Below are positions 44,722 to 56,147 of a DNA stretch of 64,000 nt, piece after piece; position 1 is the stretch's first letter; the number at the start of each line of letters is the position of its first letter. Source of the DNA: Iodidimonas sp. SYSU 1G8 (lineage in GTDB: Bacteria; Pseudomonadota; Alphaproteobacteria; SMXS01); NCBI RefSeq assembly GCF_039655775.1, contig NZ_JBBYXJ010000001.1, positions 992,001-1,056,000 of the forward strand, written 5' to 3'. Position numbers and translations under genes: made by a program. The notes below the pieces were generated by a model that had not been told where the DNA came from, made no database searches, and was given only the letters and a program-made list of their open reading frames with translations.

Positions 44722-46272
44722 ATGCGGCAAATTCTCGACGCACCCAGCGTCTTCCTGCCCCACATCTGGGCCAGTCACGCACGCCACTTTCCGAACCGCG
44801 ATGCCATCGTCTGCGGCGACACGCGCTGGAGCTGGCGCCAGTTCAACGAGACCATGAACCGGGTGGCGAACGGACTGGCTTCGCTGGGAATCGGCCAGGG
44901 TGACAAGGTCGCCGTCATCATGTCGAACGCCGCGGAAACGGCGGCCGTGCTCTACGGCGTCCTGAAGTCCGGCGCCTGCGCGGTACCGGTCTCGGCGCTG
45001 CTGTCGCCGGAACAAATCCTGGGCATGGTCGAGGACGCCGGCGCGCAAGTGCTGTTCGCCGATGCCCTCACCCACGCATTGATCGAGCCGGTGCGCGACC
45101 GCATGGCGCGCGTCCGGCGCAACGGCTTCTTCGCCCAAGGCTTCGCGGCGGATGGCTGGCGCGACCTGACGGACTGGCTTGCCAAACAGGACACCGTGGA
45201 GCCGGACGTGGCCTACGCGTCCGATGACGAGGTGAACATCATCTATTCGTCCGGCACGACAGGCCTGCCCAAGGGCATCGTCATGAGTCACGCCGCGCGG
45301 CTGCATTTCGCCTGGTCCAACGCGATCGAGATGCGCTTCTCGCGGCGAAGCCGCGCGCTGGTCACCACCGCGCTCTATTCCAACGGCACCTGGCTGATGG
45401 CGCTGCCGGTGCTGTTCACGGGCGGAACGCTCCACATCCTGCCCTCGTTCTCGCCCGACGCATTTCTGGCGGCGGTGCAGCGCGAGCGGATCACCCACAC
45501 CTTCATGGTGCCGACCCAGTACATCGTGACCCTCGAACATCCGGCGCTCGAGACCGCCGACCTGTCGAGCCTCGAAGTCATGCTGTCGGCCGGATCGCCG
45601 CTGAGGGTCGAGACAAAGAGACAGCTCATCGCCCGCATCGGACGAGGCATCCACGAGCTATATGGTTACTCGGAAGGGGCAGCGACCATGATCAAGCCCG
45701 AGGACGCCGAGGCGAAATGGGGATCGGTCGGCACCCCGGTCATCGGGTTCGACATCTCGATCATCGACGAGAGCGGCAACGAACTGCCGTTCGGCGAAAC
45801 GGGCGAGATCGTGGCGCGCGGCGGCGGCGTCATGACCGGATATCACAAGCGGCCCGACGCCACGGCGGCGCTCGTCTGGAAAGATGAGGCGGGCCGGGTC
45901 TGGATCAGATCGGGCGATATCGGGCGCTTCGACGAAGACGGTTTCCTTTATATTCTCGACCGTAAGAAGGACATGATCATCTCGGGCGGATTCAACGTGT
46001 TCCCCGCCGATATCGAGCAGGTGATCGGGACCCACCCGGACGTCTCCGACGTCACCGTCATCGGCATCCCGCACGAAAAGTGGGGCGAGACGCCGCTGGC
46101 ACTGGTCATTCCCAGACCGGGCGCCGCCGCCGACGCGGGAAGCATCCGAAACTGGGCCAATGAACGGCTCGCCAAGCCACAGCGTGTCTCCGTGCTGGAG
46201 TTGCGTGACGAGTTTCCCCGCAACGCGCTGGGCAAGGTGGTCAAACGGCTGTTGCGCGAGCCCTATTGGTAA
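44722..46272 (+). CDS. Class I AMP-forming acyl-CoA synthetase
   Basis: A 516-residue member of the ANL superfamily. IIYSSGTTGLPKGIVMSH is the phosphate-binding loop, LYGYSEGA follows, and the C-terminal lysine is in PRNALGKVVKRLL. It should activate a fatty or aromatic acid to its CoA ester through an acyl-AMP. The open frame starts at 44575, but the ATG at 44722 with GGGGAG just upstream is the right start (MRQILDAPSV). The substrate cannot be read from sequence. Confidence 0.94.
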   Translation: MRQILDAPSVFLPHIWASHARHFPNRDAIVCGDTRWSWRQFNETMNRVANGLASLGIGQGDKVAVIMSNAAETAAVLYGVLKSGACAVPVSALLSPEQILGMVEDAGAQVLFADALTHALIEPVRDRMARVRRNGFFAQGFAADGWRDLTDWLAKQDTVEPDVAYASDDEVNIIYSSGTTGLPKGIVMSHAARLHFAWSNAIEMRFSRRSRALVTTALYSNGTWLMALPVLFTGGTLHILPSFSPDAFLAAVQRERITHTFMVPTQYIVTLEHPALETADLSSLEVMLSAGSPLRVETKRQLIARIGRGIHELYGYSEGAATMIKPEDAEAKWGSVGTPVIGFDISIIDESGNELPFGETGEIVARGGGVMTGYHKRPDATAALVWKDEAGRVWIRSGDIGRFDEDGFLYILDRKKDMIISGGFNVFPADIEQVIGTHPDVSDVTVIGIPHEKWGETPLALVIPRPGAAADAGSIRNWANERLAKPQRVSVLELRDEFPRNALGKVVKRLLREPYW

Positions 46273-46456
46273 CCGTCACAGCCGGCGCGAAAACACAGGC
46301 ATGTCCGTCGACCTAGCTGTCCTGTCCTGCGGACATTGCGGGGGTAACTGGGTGCGCGAGCGGTTAGCCTGAGTGACCGACCTCCCCACTCCGCCATCTC
46401 CGCGCTGTAACACCTATCTTCTAGTGTGACGCGCACATCGTTCCCGAAGGCCTATC

Positions 46457-48166
<1,710 letters not shown>

Positions 48167-48213
48167 TGCCGGACCGCGCTCAGACTTCCCCGTTCCTGGG
48201 GAGGAGAACGAGC

Positions 48214-48669
48214 ATGGATCGGGGTATTCTGGACAAGATCGCCCGCACGCGGTACGGCGCCATCGAGAACGTCAATTCCAACCTGGTCGACTGGCGCGAA
48301 GTCGAGGGCCAGAAGGGCAACTACATCAAGGTGCTGGCGCTCGATACGTCGCGTCACCGGGTGGACTTTCTGTTCCGCCAGGACCCGCACGCCGAATTCG
48401 CCAAGCACAATCACCGCTGCCTCGCCATCGCCTACACGCTGGGCGGACTCTGGGGCTACCGCGAAGGCGCCGAGCTGCATTTTCCCGGCACCTTTTCCTA
48501 CGAGCCGCCGGGCAGCATTCACACGCCCTATTCCACCGCCGACGGCATGTTCCTCTATGGCAGCTTTCAGGGCGACAGCGACGTGATGCTCGACATCCTC
48601 GACGAGGACGACAAGGTGATCGATCAGCTCAAGCTGAACTTCTTCGCCCAATATTACGACGGGAAGTGA
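48214..48669 (+). CDS. Cupin-domain protein (acetylacetone-dioxygenase-like)
   Basis: A 151-residue single cupin. The metal-binding set appears to be HNHRCLAIAYTLGGLWGYRE with a Glu and a second motif FSYEPPGSIHTPY. It resembles small cupins annotated as acetylacetone-cleaving or ChrR-like; no firm function. The ATG at 48214 follows a strong GGGGAGGAG. A short hairpin, TCCCC (48187-48191) pairing with GGGGA (48198-48202), overlaps that ribosome site and might modulate translation. It converges with the LLM oxidoreductase gene. Confidence 0.85.
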   Translation: MDRGILDKIARTRYGAIENVNSNLVDWREVEGQKGNYIKVLALDTSRHRVDFLFRQDPHAEFAKHNHRCLAIAYTLGGLWGYREGAELHFPGTFSYEPPGSIHTPYSTADGMFLYGSFQGDSDVMLDILDEDDKVIDQLKLNFFAQYYDGK

Positions 48670-48670
48670 T

Positions 48671-49516
48671 CTACAGCGCCGCGATCGCCTCGCCGACGGC
48701 CTCGATGACTTCCGCCGGCTTGCCGACCACGGGCACCAGCATGCGGTGGATACCCGCGTCGCGGTAGCGCCGGACCGTGTCCAACCCGGTCTGCATGTGC
48801 CACATGGCGGTGATCTCGATCTCGGCGGGATCGCGGCCCACGGCGCGGCAGGCGCTGGCGATCTCGTCGCGTCCGTGCATCACATCCTCCAGCTTTCCGC
48901 GCGGCGTGTACCAGCCATTGCCGTATTTGGCGATGCGCTCGAACGCCTTGCCCTTGTCGCCGCCGATGACCACCGGCAACGGGGACTGGACTGGCAGCGG
49001 ATACGACTTGAAATTGTGCCAGCTCAGGAACTCGCTTTCATGCTCGACCACGTCGCCGGACCACACCTTGCGCATGGCCTGCAGATAGTCGTCGAACCGC
49101 GCGCCCCGCCGCTCGAACGGCACGCCCATGGCGTCGTACTCTTCCTTCAGCCAGCCAATGCCCAGGCCCAGCATCAGGCGGCCATTGGACATGAAGTCGA
49201 GACCGGCCGCCTGCTTGGCCAGCAGCAGCGGGTTGACCTGCGGCAGGATGTTCACGCCCGTTCCGAGACGGATCGTGCTCGTCGCGCCGGCGATGGCCGC
49301 GAGCGTGATCAGCGGATCGACCAGATTGGTCTCGGGCGGCACGCCCATCTTGCCATTCTCGTTGTACGGATAGGGTGAGCTGTACTCGAGCGGGATGATC
49401 ACATGCTCGCCGGTCCACACGGACTCGATACCCAACGCCTCGGCGCGGCGCGCCAGTTCGATGATGGAATCGCCGGATTTGGCGCCGGTATTGATGAAGA
49501 CGATACCCAATTTCAT
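48671..49516 (-). CDS. LLM-class (luciferase-like) flavin/F420-dependent oxidoreductase
   Basis: A 281-residue TIM-barrel oxidoreductase. KLGIVFINTGAKSGDS, ESVWTGEHVIIP, IRLGTGVNILPQVNPLLLAKQ and RLMLGLGIGWLKEEYDAMG are standard for the LLM family that is often annotated as F420-dependent. Whether F420 or FMN is used cannot be told here. The ATG at 49516 is preceded by GGGGAG; the open frame extends 78 nt further without support. It diverges from the E1 alpha gene across 165 nt. Confidence 0.93.
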   Translation of the reverse strand: MKLGIVFINTGAKSGDSIIELARRAEALGIESVWTGEHVIIPLEYSSPYPYNENGKMGVPPETNLVDPLITLAAIAGATSTIRLGTGVNILPQVNPLLLAKQAAGLDFMSNGRLMLGLGIGWLKEEYDAMGVPFERRGARFDDYLQAMRKVWSGDVVEHESEFLSWHNFKSYPLPVQSPLPVVIGGDKGKAFERIAKYGNGWYTPRGKLEDVMHGRDEIASACRAVGRDPAEIEITAMWHMQTGLDTVRRYRDAGIHRMLVPVVGKPAEVIEAVGEAIAAL

Positions 49517-49623
49517 GGTTGCTCTCCCCGTTTTCGTACCGGACGGTAACAGGCTCGGCGCGGAAAACAACCGGCTTGGTGTCCGGGCGGGCAACTTGTC
49601 CCCTTGCCGCTGCGAAAAGCTGC

Positions 49624-49648
49624 CTTTACAGTGCGCCCCACAGTAAAG
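49624..49648 (+). promoter_or_regulatory. Inverted repeat upstream of the E1 alpha gene
   Basis: CTTTACAGTG-cgccc-CACAGTAAAG pairs at 9 of 10 positions. It lies 34 nt before the TTG start of the E1 alpha gene and just before an AT-rich TATTAT (49658-49663) that could be a -10. It is a candidate operator or leader hairpin. Confidence 0.35.
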
Positions 49649-49681
49649 AACACACTCTATTATTCACTGGGGAGACCGACA

Positions 49682-50653
49682 TTGCAGTTGAGCCGCGAGC
49701 AGCTGTTGAGCGCCTATCGCCGGATGCGCACCATCCGGGAGTTCGAGGAACGCCTGCACCAGGAGTTCCAGTCCGGCACCGTACCGGGGTTTCTCCACCT
49801 GTATTCGGGCCAGGAAGCCATCGCCGTCGGCATCTGCGAGCAGCTTGAGGATCACCGCGACTATATCGGCTCGACCCATCGCGGCCATGGCCACTGCATC
49901 GCCAAGGGCGTCGACGTGAAGGCGATGATGAAGGAGATCTACTGCAAGAAGAACGGCGTCTGCGGCGGCAAGGGCGGTTCCATGCACATCGCCGACCTGG
50001 ACAAGGGCATGCTCGGCGCCAATGCCATCGTCGGCGGCGCGCCGCCGCTGGCGCTGGGCGCGGCGCTGACCGCCAAGACACTGAAGACGGGCGGCGTCGC
50101 CGTGCCGTTCATCGGCGATGGCGCCGCCAATCAGGGCACGGTCGCCGAATCCATGAACATGGCCGCCGTGCTGAAGCTGCCCATGGTGTTCATGTTCGAG
50201 AACAATGGCTACGCCGAGTTCACGGCCGCATCCTATGCGACGGCGGGCAGCATCGAGGCGCGCGCGAAAGCCTACGACATCCCGGCGGTGACCGTGGATG
50301 GCGCCGATTTCTTCGCCGTCTACGAAGCGTCACGCGAGGCGATCGAGCGCGCCCGCAATGGCGGCGGCCCGAGCGCCATCGAAGCCAAGGCCTATCGCTT
50401 CTGGGGTCACTTCGCCGGCGATCCGCAGCGGTACCGCGCGCCGAACGAGACCAAGGAACTGCGCGAAAATCACGACTGCCTCAAGCATTTCGCCGCGCGC
50501 GTCACGCAGGCGGCGCTGCTCGACCAGGCGGAGATGGACGCCATCGACGTGGAAGTGATGCAGCTGATCGAGGACGCGGTGATCGAGGCCAAGGCCGACG
50601 ACCAGCCCGACCCGCAGTCGCTCTACAACGACGTCTACGTCTCGTACAACTGA
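49682..50653 (+). CDS. Thiamine-diphosphate-dependent dehydrogenase E1, alpha subunit (pyruvate/acetoin type)
   Basis: A 323-residue E1 alpha subunit. The thiamine diphosphate motif is FIGDGAANQGTVAESMNMA ending in FMFENN. GSTHRGHGHCIAKG and GVCGGKGGSMHIADL are typical of acetoin or pyruvate dehydrogenase E1. The open frame begins at 49604, but GGGGAG (49669-49674) sits 7 nt before a TTG at 49682 (LQLSREQLLSAYRRM), which I take as the start. The beta-subunit gene follows 17 nt later. The E2 and E3 genes usual in such operons are not here. Confidence 0.93.
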   Translation: MQLSREQLLSAYRRMRTIREFEERLHQEFQSGTVPGFLHLYSGQEAIAVGICEQLEDHRDYIGSTHRGHGHCIAKGVDVKAMMKEIYCKKNGVCGGKGGSMHIADLDKGMLGANAIVGGAPPLALGAALTAKTLKTGGVAVPFIGDGAANQGTVAESMNMAAVLKLPMVFMFENNGYAEFTAASYATAGSIEARAKAYDIPAVTVDGADFFAVYEASREAIERARNGGGPSAIEAKAYRFWGHFAGDPQRYRAPNETKELRENHDCLKHFAARVTQAALLDQAEMDAIDVEVMQLIEDAVIEAKADDQPDPQSLYNDVYVSYN

Positions 50654-50670
50654 TCGATCGGAGATAGATC

Positions 50671-51681
50671 ATGTCACTCAAGACCTATCGCGAGGCGATC
50701 AACGAAGCGCTGCGTCAGGAAATGGAAGCCAATGACCGCGTCATCGTCATCGGCGAGGACGTTGCGGGCGGCGCCGGCGGCTCGGCTGGCGGCGCGGAAG
50801 CCGCAGGCGGCGTCATGGGCATCACCGCCGGCCTCGCCACCAAATTCGGCCGCGACCGCGTCATCGACACGCCGATCACCGAATCCGCCATCATCGGCAT
50901 GGCGGCGGGCGCCGCGCTGACCGGCATGCGGCCTGTGGCCGAGCTGATGTTCGCCGACTTCATCGGCGTCTGCCTCGACCAGATCTACAACCAGGCCGCC
51001 AAGTTCCGCTACATGTTCGGCGGCAAGGCACGCACGCCGCTTGTTGTCCGCACCATGATTGGCGCGGGCATGGGCGCCGGGCCGCAGCACAGCCAGGCCA
51101 TCTACCCGATCCTGACCATGATCCCGGGCCTCAAGGTGATCGTGCCGTCCAACGCGTATGATGCCAAGGGCCTGCTGATCCAGGCGATCCGCGACGACGA
51201 TCCGGTGATCTTCTGCGAACACAAGGGCCTCCTTGGCGACAGCTGCGAGGTTCCCGACGAGCCCTACACGATCCCGTTCGGCAAGGCGGCCATCACCCGC
51301 AAGGGCGATGCGCTCACCTTGGTCGGCATGTCGCGCATGGTGAAGCATTGCAACGAGGTCGCCGACCGGATGAAGAAGGATGGCATCGACATCGAGGTCA
51401 TCGATATCCGTACCACCTCGCCGCTCGATGCCGCCACCATCCTGGAGAGCGTGAAGAAGACGGGACGGCTGGTGGTCGTGGACGAAGCCAATCCGATGTG
51501 TTCGGTGGCCTCCGAGATCTCCAGCATCGTCGCGTCGGACGCGTTCGACTATCTCGACGCCCCGATCAAGAAGGTCACGGCGCCGCACACGCCGGTCCCC
51601 GCTTCCCCCACGCTCGAGGCTCTCTACCTCCCAACGCCGGCCAAGATCGAGCTGGTCGTCCGGGAACTGCTCGACTACTAG
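50671..51681 (+). CDS. Thiamine-diphosphate-dependent dehydrogenase E1, beta subunit
   Basis: A 336-residue transketolase-like beta subunit. VIGEDVAGGAGG near the start, RVIDTPITESAIIGMAAGAAL, MRPVAELMFADF and the C-terminal IEVIDIRTTSPLDAATI are characteristic. With the alpha subunit it decarboxylates pyruvate, acetoin or a branched 2-oxoacid and passes the acyl group to a lipoyl E2. The ribosome site GGAGAT precedes the ATG. A strong terminator follows 35 nt after the stop. Confidence 0.95.
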   Translation: MSLKTYREAINEALRQEMEANDRVIVIGEDVAGGAGGSAGGAEAAGGVMGITAGLATKFGRDRVIDTPITESAIIGMAAGAALTGMRPVAELMFADFIGVCLDQIYNQAAKFRYMFGGKARTPLVVRTMIGAGMGAGPQHSQAIYPILTMIPGLKVIVPSNAYDAKGLLIQAIRDDDPVIFCEHKGLLGDSCEVPDEPYTIPFGKAAITRKGDALTLVGMSRMVKHCNEVADRMKKDGIDIEVIDIRTTSPLDAATILESVKKTGRLVVVDEANPMCSVASEISSIVASDAFDYLDAPIKKVTAPHTPVPASPTLEALYLPTPAKIELVVRELLDY

Positions 51682-51716
51682 ACCGCGTCCTCGGGACACA
51701 AAACATTGAAATCGCG

Positions 51717-51742
51717 GAAGGGGGATGCCAGCATCCCCCTTC
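51717..51742 (+). terminator. Rho-independent terminator after the E1 alpha/beta operon
   Basis: GAAGGGGGATGC-CA-GCATCCCCCTTC is a perfect 12-bp inverted repeat (in practice an 11-bp stem with a 4-nt loop) followed by GTCTTTGTT. It ends the two-gene E1 operon 35 nt after the stop. It also leaves just room for the ribosome site of the next gene (GGGAGG, 51752-51757), so that gene needs read-through or a promoter within the E1 genes. Confidence 0.8.
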
Positions 51743-51763
51743 GTCTTTGTTGGGAGGCAAAGA

Positions 51764-53764
51764 ATGACGGTTTCAGGACGCGGGCTCTGGCTGGCGCTGC
51801 TGCTGGTCTCGGGGCTTTCGGCCTGCGGACCGGAGGAAGCACCGCCTGCGCCCGTCCCGTCGACGACGAACGCGGAACACGACCCCCTCGACGTTCACGC
51901 CGGCGCCACCGGCGCGGGCCCCGAACTTTACCGTGCGCGCTGCGCCTCGTGCCATGAGGGCGGCGTCGCGGGCGCCGCGCACGCGGTCACCTTCCAGAAC
52001 GGTCGTCCCGAAGCCATTCTGGATGCCATGGCAGGCGTGATGGCCCGGCAATCCGAGGGATTGACCCAGGAGGAGCGCGTGCTCCTCGCCGAATTCCTCA
52101 CCGGCCAGACCCTGTCCCGTACCGGCGGCGCCGCGCCCGTCCAGATGTGCGCCGAATGGCAGAAGCGCTTTGATTTCGACCGACCGCCCGCCTTCCCCGG
52201 CTGGGGCCTGACGCGAGGCAACACCCGTGTCATCCCGCCGGCCACCGCGCGCCTGACGGCGACCGACCTGCCGAGGATGCAGGTGAAATGGGTCTTCGCC
52301 TATCCCAACGCCACGCGGGTGCGCGGACAGCCCGCGCTGGCTGGCGGCGCGGTTTTCGTGGGAAGCCAGGACGGCCATGTCTATGCGCTCGACGAGGACA
52401 GCGGCTGCGCCCGCTGGACCTTTCGTGCCGACGGGGAAGTCCGGACGTCCATCTCCATCAGCCCGTGGCAGGCCGGTGACAAGACCGCGACCCCCTCGGT
52501 ATTCTTCGGCGACACCACCGCCAAGGCCTATCGCCTCGACGCCCAGACCGGAGAACTGATCTGGGCGGTACAGGTCGAGGAACACCCCAACGCGCGCATC
52601 AGCGGCACGCCGACGCTCTATGACGGCCGGCTATACGTGCCCATGTCGTCCACCGAATGGGCCTCGGCCGCCGATCCAGCCTATGAATGCTGCACCTTCC
52701 GGGGCAGCGTCACGGCGCTGGACGCGGACACCGGCCAACGCATCTGGAAGACCTTCTCGATCCCCGCGGATCCGCGGCTGACCGGTGCCACCAACCCGGC
52801 CGGCACGCCCACATGGCATCCGGCGGGAGCACCGATCTGGAACAGTCCGACAATCGACGCAAAGCGGAACCGGCTCTATGTCGGCACCGGCGAGAGCTAT
52901 ACCTCGCCCGCCGCGAGTACCAGCGACGCGATCCTCGCTCTCGATCTGGAGAACGGGAAAATCGTCTGGCACTATCAGGCGACGGCAGGCGACGCCTGGA
53001 ACATGGCCTGCGCCCTGAAGGACAAGATCAACTGTCCGGCGGAAAACGGTCCGGACTTTGATTTCGGTGCGCCGCCCATCCTGCTGTCGCTCGACGGCAA
53101 GAAGGATATTCTGCTCGCAGGACAGAAATCGGGCTATCTGCACGCGATCGATCCCGATACGGGCCATCTGATATGGCGCCAGAAGGCCGGCGCGGCTGGC
53201 GCCTCGGGCGGCATCCAGTCGGGCATGGCGGCAGCCGACGAAACGGTCTACGCGCCGATCAACGGCACCGACTTCTTCGGCCGCGCCAAGGACCCGCGTC
53301 GGCCCGGTCTTTCCGCCAGCGATGCGGTAACGGGCGAGCAGATCTGGTTCACGCCCAACGAGGATATCTGTCCCGACGAGCTCCGCCCGCGCTGCGATCC
53401 CGGCTTGTCCGCGGCGCCGACCGTCACCGCCGATGCGGTCTTCGTCGGCGCTTTCGACGGCTGGCTACGCGCCTATGACCGCGCGACCGGACAGGTCATC
53501 TGGTCCTTCGACACCAGCGCGAACTTCGAGACCGTGAACGGCGTCACCGCCCATGGCGGATCGATGGATTCCGCCGGCCCCGTCATCGCCAATGGCCGCC
53601 TGTTCGTGAACTCCGGCTTCCTGTATGGCGGCCGCATGGCGGGCAACGTCCTGATCGTCCTCGAGGCGGCCCGCGCGCCCGCCATCGGCCGGCCTGCCCC
53701 GCCAGAGACGGCGGCACCCGAGACAGCCGTTCCCCAGGACGAATCCGGGGCGACACAGAACTGA
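51764..53764 (+). CDS. PQQ-dependent quinohaemoprotein dehydrogenase (polyvinyl-alcohol-dehydrogenase-like), lipoprotein
   Basis: A 666-residue protein with three parts. First is a lipoprotein signal (LVSGLSACGPEE, Cys near residue 20). Next is a cytochrome c domain (residues 40-120) with haem site CASCH. Then follows a PQQ-type beta-propeller with repeated GHVYALDEDSGCARWTF-type blades. A vicinal Cys pair occurs in DPAYECCTFRGSV, and WNSPTIDAKRNRLYVGTGES is a family signature. The cytochrome-first order and size resemble polyvinyl alcohol dehydrogenases. It would oxidise an alcohol in the periplasm and pass electrons to its own haem. ATG 51764 follows GGGAGG. The C-terminal 25 residues are Pro/Ala/Glu-rich. 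Confidence 0.9.
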   Translation: MTVSGRGLWLALLLVSGLSACGPEEAPPAPVPSTTNAEHDPLDVHAGATGAGPELYRARCASCHEGGVAGAAHAVTFQNGRPEAILDAMAGVMARQSEGLTQEERVLLAEFLTGQTLSRTGGAAPVQMCAEWQKRFDFDRPPAFPGWGLTRGNTRVIPPATARLTATDLPRMQVKWVFAYPNATRVRGQPALAGGAVFVGSQDGHVYALDEDSGCARWTFRADGEVRTSISISPWQAGDKTATPSVFFGDTTAKAYRLDAQTGELIWAVQVEEHPNARISGTPTLYDGRLYVPMSSTEWASAADPAYECCTFRGSVTALDADTGQRIWKTFSIPADPRLTGATNPAGTPTWHPAGAPIWNSPTIDAKRNRLYVGTGESYTSPAASTSDAILALDLENGKIVWHYQATAGDAWNMACALKDKINCPAENGPDFDFGAPPILLSLDGKKDILLAGQKSGYLHAIDPDTGHLIWRQKAGAAGASGGIQSGMAAADETVYAPINGTDFFGRAKDPRRPGLSASDAVTGEQIWFTPNEDICPDELRPRCDPGLSAAPTVTADAVFVGAFDGWLRAYDRATGQVIWSFDTSANFETVNGVTAHGGSMDSAGPVIANGRLFVNSGFLYGGRMAGNVLIVLEAARAPAIGRPAPPETAAPETAVPQDESGATQN

Positions 53765-53810
53765 CGAACAGCAGCCATTTGGTCGCTCCGTACGCATCGG
53801 CCAGACGCGC

Positions 53811-55655
53811 CTACCGGCGGGCGCGTCGGTCCAGCACCGCGCGGATGCGTTCGGCGAGTTCTTCCTGCTTGTAGGGCTTTTGCAGCAGGTCCAGCGGTTC
53901 CTCGCCCGCTTCGACCTCCAGCACGTGGAGGTCCGTATAGCCTGAGCTGAACAGGGTGCGGATCCCTGGCCAGCGGGCATGCACCCGGTTCGCCAGCGTC
54001 CGGCCATTCAAGCCACCCGGCAGGATCATGTCGGTGAACAGCAGGTCGAACCGGCTGTCCTGTTCCAGCAACTCAAGAGCCTGATGCGCGTCAGGCATCG
54101 GCACCACCTCGTAGCCGAGCCGCCTGAGCAGAACCTGTACCGAGGAACGCACCAGGTCATTGTCCTCGACAAACAGAATCCTCTCGCTGCCGCCCCGGGC
54201 CTTCCGCGCGGCGGGCGCGGCATCCGGGGACAACGCGCGCTGCACGCTCGCCGGCAGATACAGGATGACCGACGTCCCTTGGCCCGGGATGGACTCGATT
54301 ACCGCGCCGCCGCCGAGCTGCTTCATCAGGCCGTACACCATGCTGAGGCCGAGACCGGTTCCCTTGCCCTGTGCCTTGGTGGTGAAGAACGGCTCGAAGG
54401 CCCGCTGGACGACATCGGGTGTCATGCCGGTGCCGTCATCCGTCACCGCGATCTGCACATAATGGCCGGGGGCGACACCATCGCAATTGCTGGTGCGGGC
54501 CGCGTCGATCTGGATCGATTGCGCGGCGATGGTCAGATTGCCGCCTTCCGCCATGGCGTCGCGGGCATTCAGGCACAAATTGATCAGCGAGGTCTCCAGT
54601 TGGGCCTCGTCGGCGGTGGCCGCGGGAAGATCGGAGGAGACCCGGCTCCGCACCCGGATCGTCTCCCCCAGCGTTCGCCGCGCCAAAGCCTCCACGCGTT
54701 TGACCAGAGAGGTCACGTCGACCGCCTTCGTCGTCAGGGTCTGCCGCCGCGCGAAGATCAGCAGACGGCGGGTCAGGTCCGCCCCCCGTTCCGCCGCCAG
54801 CAGGATGTAGCGGGCATGGTTGCGCAGTTCCTCGTCCCGGTCGCTGTTTACCAAAGCCTCGGCGTTGCCGAGAATGACCTGCAGCAGGTTGTTGATATCG
54901 TGGGCGACACCGCCGGTGAGTTGTCCGACCGCCTCCATTTTCTGGGACTGGAAGAGCTTCTCCTCCATCAGATACCGATCGGTCATGTCGCGGATGGAGG
55001 CCAGCAGCGCGGGGCGGCCATGCCATTCGATGCGGGCGACGCGGACCTCGGCCCGGCGCTTTTCGCCGTCGCGCACCACTTCAATGCCGGTGACCTCGTC
55101 TTCACGCAACGGGAAATCCAATGTCCTTCCCAGCAACTCATTCTCGGAAATCCCGAACAGGTCGACGGCGGCTCTGTTCACGAAATGCACCGCATGCGCG
55201 GAATCGGTCACGATGACGGCATCGGGGTTGGCCGCGATGATCGCCTCGATCTGCCGCTGCATCGTCTGCGCCTTGTAGCGCTCGATGGAATACAGCAGCC
55301 CCCTTACCTGCACGCCATAACTGGTCGCATTCTTCTCGACGAAATCCAGCGCGCCCTCGCGCATCGCCTGCAAGCGCAGCTCCGGATCGCTGTCGCCGGA
55401 GTAGACGACGATGGCGACGTTTTCGCTGACCCGCCGGAGTTGGCGGAAGGTCTCGATGCCGGATGAATCCGGCAGATTGAGATCGAGGATAACGGCGTCG
55501 ATGCGGGTCTGCTCCAGCACCTCGATCGCATGCTTCAGCCGATCGACCACGGTGATCTGGTGGTCGGGAACCTCCGCCAGACGCTCGGCGGCCAGATCCG
55601 CGTCGCCGGGATTATCCTCGACGAGAAGCAGTCGGAACTGGTCAATCTTGCTCAT
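53811..55655 (-). CDS. Hybrid sensor histidine kinase (REC-PAS-HisKA-HATPase-REC)
   Basis: A 614-residue soluble hybrid kinase. The N-terminal receiver has an intact Asp ([15 protein letters not shown]). PAS spans about 130-250. HisKA has [11 protein letters not shown], the ATPase has [14 protein letters not shown] and [13 protein letters not shown], and the C-terminal receiver has [15 protein letters not shown] with [10 protein letters not shown]. The architecture is the same as the kinase at 41340-43331, but here both receivers keep Asp. It lies 48 nt downstream of the small response regulator, so the three signalling genes 53811-58762 form one unit. Confidence 0.95.
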   Translation of the reverse strand: MSKIDQFRLLLVEDNPGDADLAAERLAEVPDHQITVVDRLKHAIEVLEQTRIDAVILDLNLPDSSGIETFRQLRRVSENVAIVVYSGDSDPELRLQAMREGALDFVEKNATSYGVQVRGLLYSIERYKAQTMQRQIEAIIAANPDAVIVTDSAHAVHFVNRAAVDLFGISENELLGRTLDFPLREDEVTGIEVVRDGEKRRAEVRVARIEWHGRPALLASIRDMTDRYLMEEKLFQSQKMEAVGQLTGGVAHDINNLLQVILGNAEALVNSDRDEELRNHARYILLAAERGADLTRRLLIFARRQTLTTKAVDVTSLVKRVEALARRTLGETIRVRSRVSSDLPAATADEAQLETSLINLCLNARDAMAEGGNLTIAAQSIQIDAARTSNCDGVAPGHYVQIAVTDDGTGMTPDVVQRAFEPFFTTKAQGKGTGLGLSMVYGLMKQLGGGAVIESIPGQGTSVILYLPASVQRALSPDAAPAARKARGGSERILFVEDNDLVRSSVQVLLRRLGYEVVPMPDAHQALELLEQDSRFDLLFTDMILPGGLNGRTLANRVHARWPGIRTLFSSGYTDLHVLEVEAGEEPLDLLQKPYKQEELAERIRAVLDRRARR

Positions 55656-55703
55656 TTATCGCCCCCCTCCCGGCGTCCCTGGGCGCACACGGATTGCCGG
55701 TCA

Positions 55704-56147
55704 TCACGTCATTTCGGCGGCGCCGGTCGGCAACGTCGCCACGGCGAACCAGAATCCTTCGAGCGCCTGCACCACATTCTGAAAGGCCTTTAGGTCGCCC
55801 GGCTTGGTAATGAAACAGTTGGCGCCAAGCTGATAACTGGCGAGTACGTCGCTTTCGGCGTCCGACGAGGTCAGAACCACCACCGGAATCTTTTTCAGGT
55901 CGAAATCGTCCTTGATGGCGACCAGCACCTGGCGTCCGTCCACCTTCGGCAGGTTGAGATCGAGCAGAATGAGATCCGGCCGCCCATCGCCCCCGCCGAC
56001 ACCGCGACGCGTCAGTATCTCGATGGCCTCGACCCCGTCCGAAGCGACTGTCAGATCCACATTGAGCCGGCTGGCCTCGAATGTCTCCCGGGTCAGATCC
56101 ACATCAGCGTCGTTGTCTTCAACCAGCAGAACCTTGACAGGTTTCAT
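55704..56147 (-). CDS. Single-domain response regulator (Rcp1/CheY-like)
   Basis: A 147-residue receiver with no output domain. KVLLVEDNDADVDLTRETFE, the phospho-acceptor LILLDLNLPKVDGRQVL and VVVLTSSDAESDV are intact, and the Lys switch is in FITKPGDL. It is the type seen beside phytochrome-style kinases, where it relays phosphate. Its start overlaps the stop of the upstream kinase by 4 nt (ATGA), so the two products are made together and are probably partners. Confidence 0.95.
   Translation of the reverse strand: MKPVKVLLVEDNDADVDLTRETFEASRLNVDLTVASDGVEAIEILTRRGVGGGDGRPDLILLDLNLPKVDGRQVLVAIKDDFDLKKIPVVVLTSSDAESDVLASYQLGANCFITKPGDLKAFQNVVQALEGFWFAVATLPTGAAEMT

Noticed and set aside
46302-46373. 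A 23-codon frame with CGHCGG after the acyl-CoA synthetase
   Set aside because: It is too short, has no ribosome site and no further zinc-binding context.
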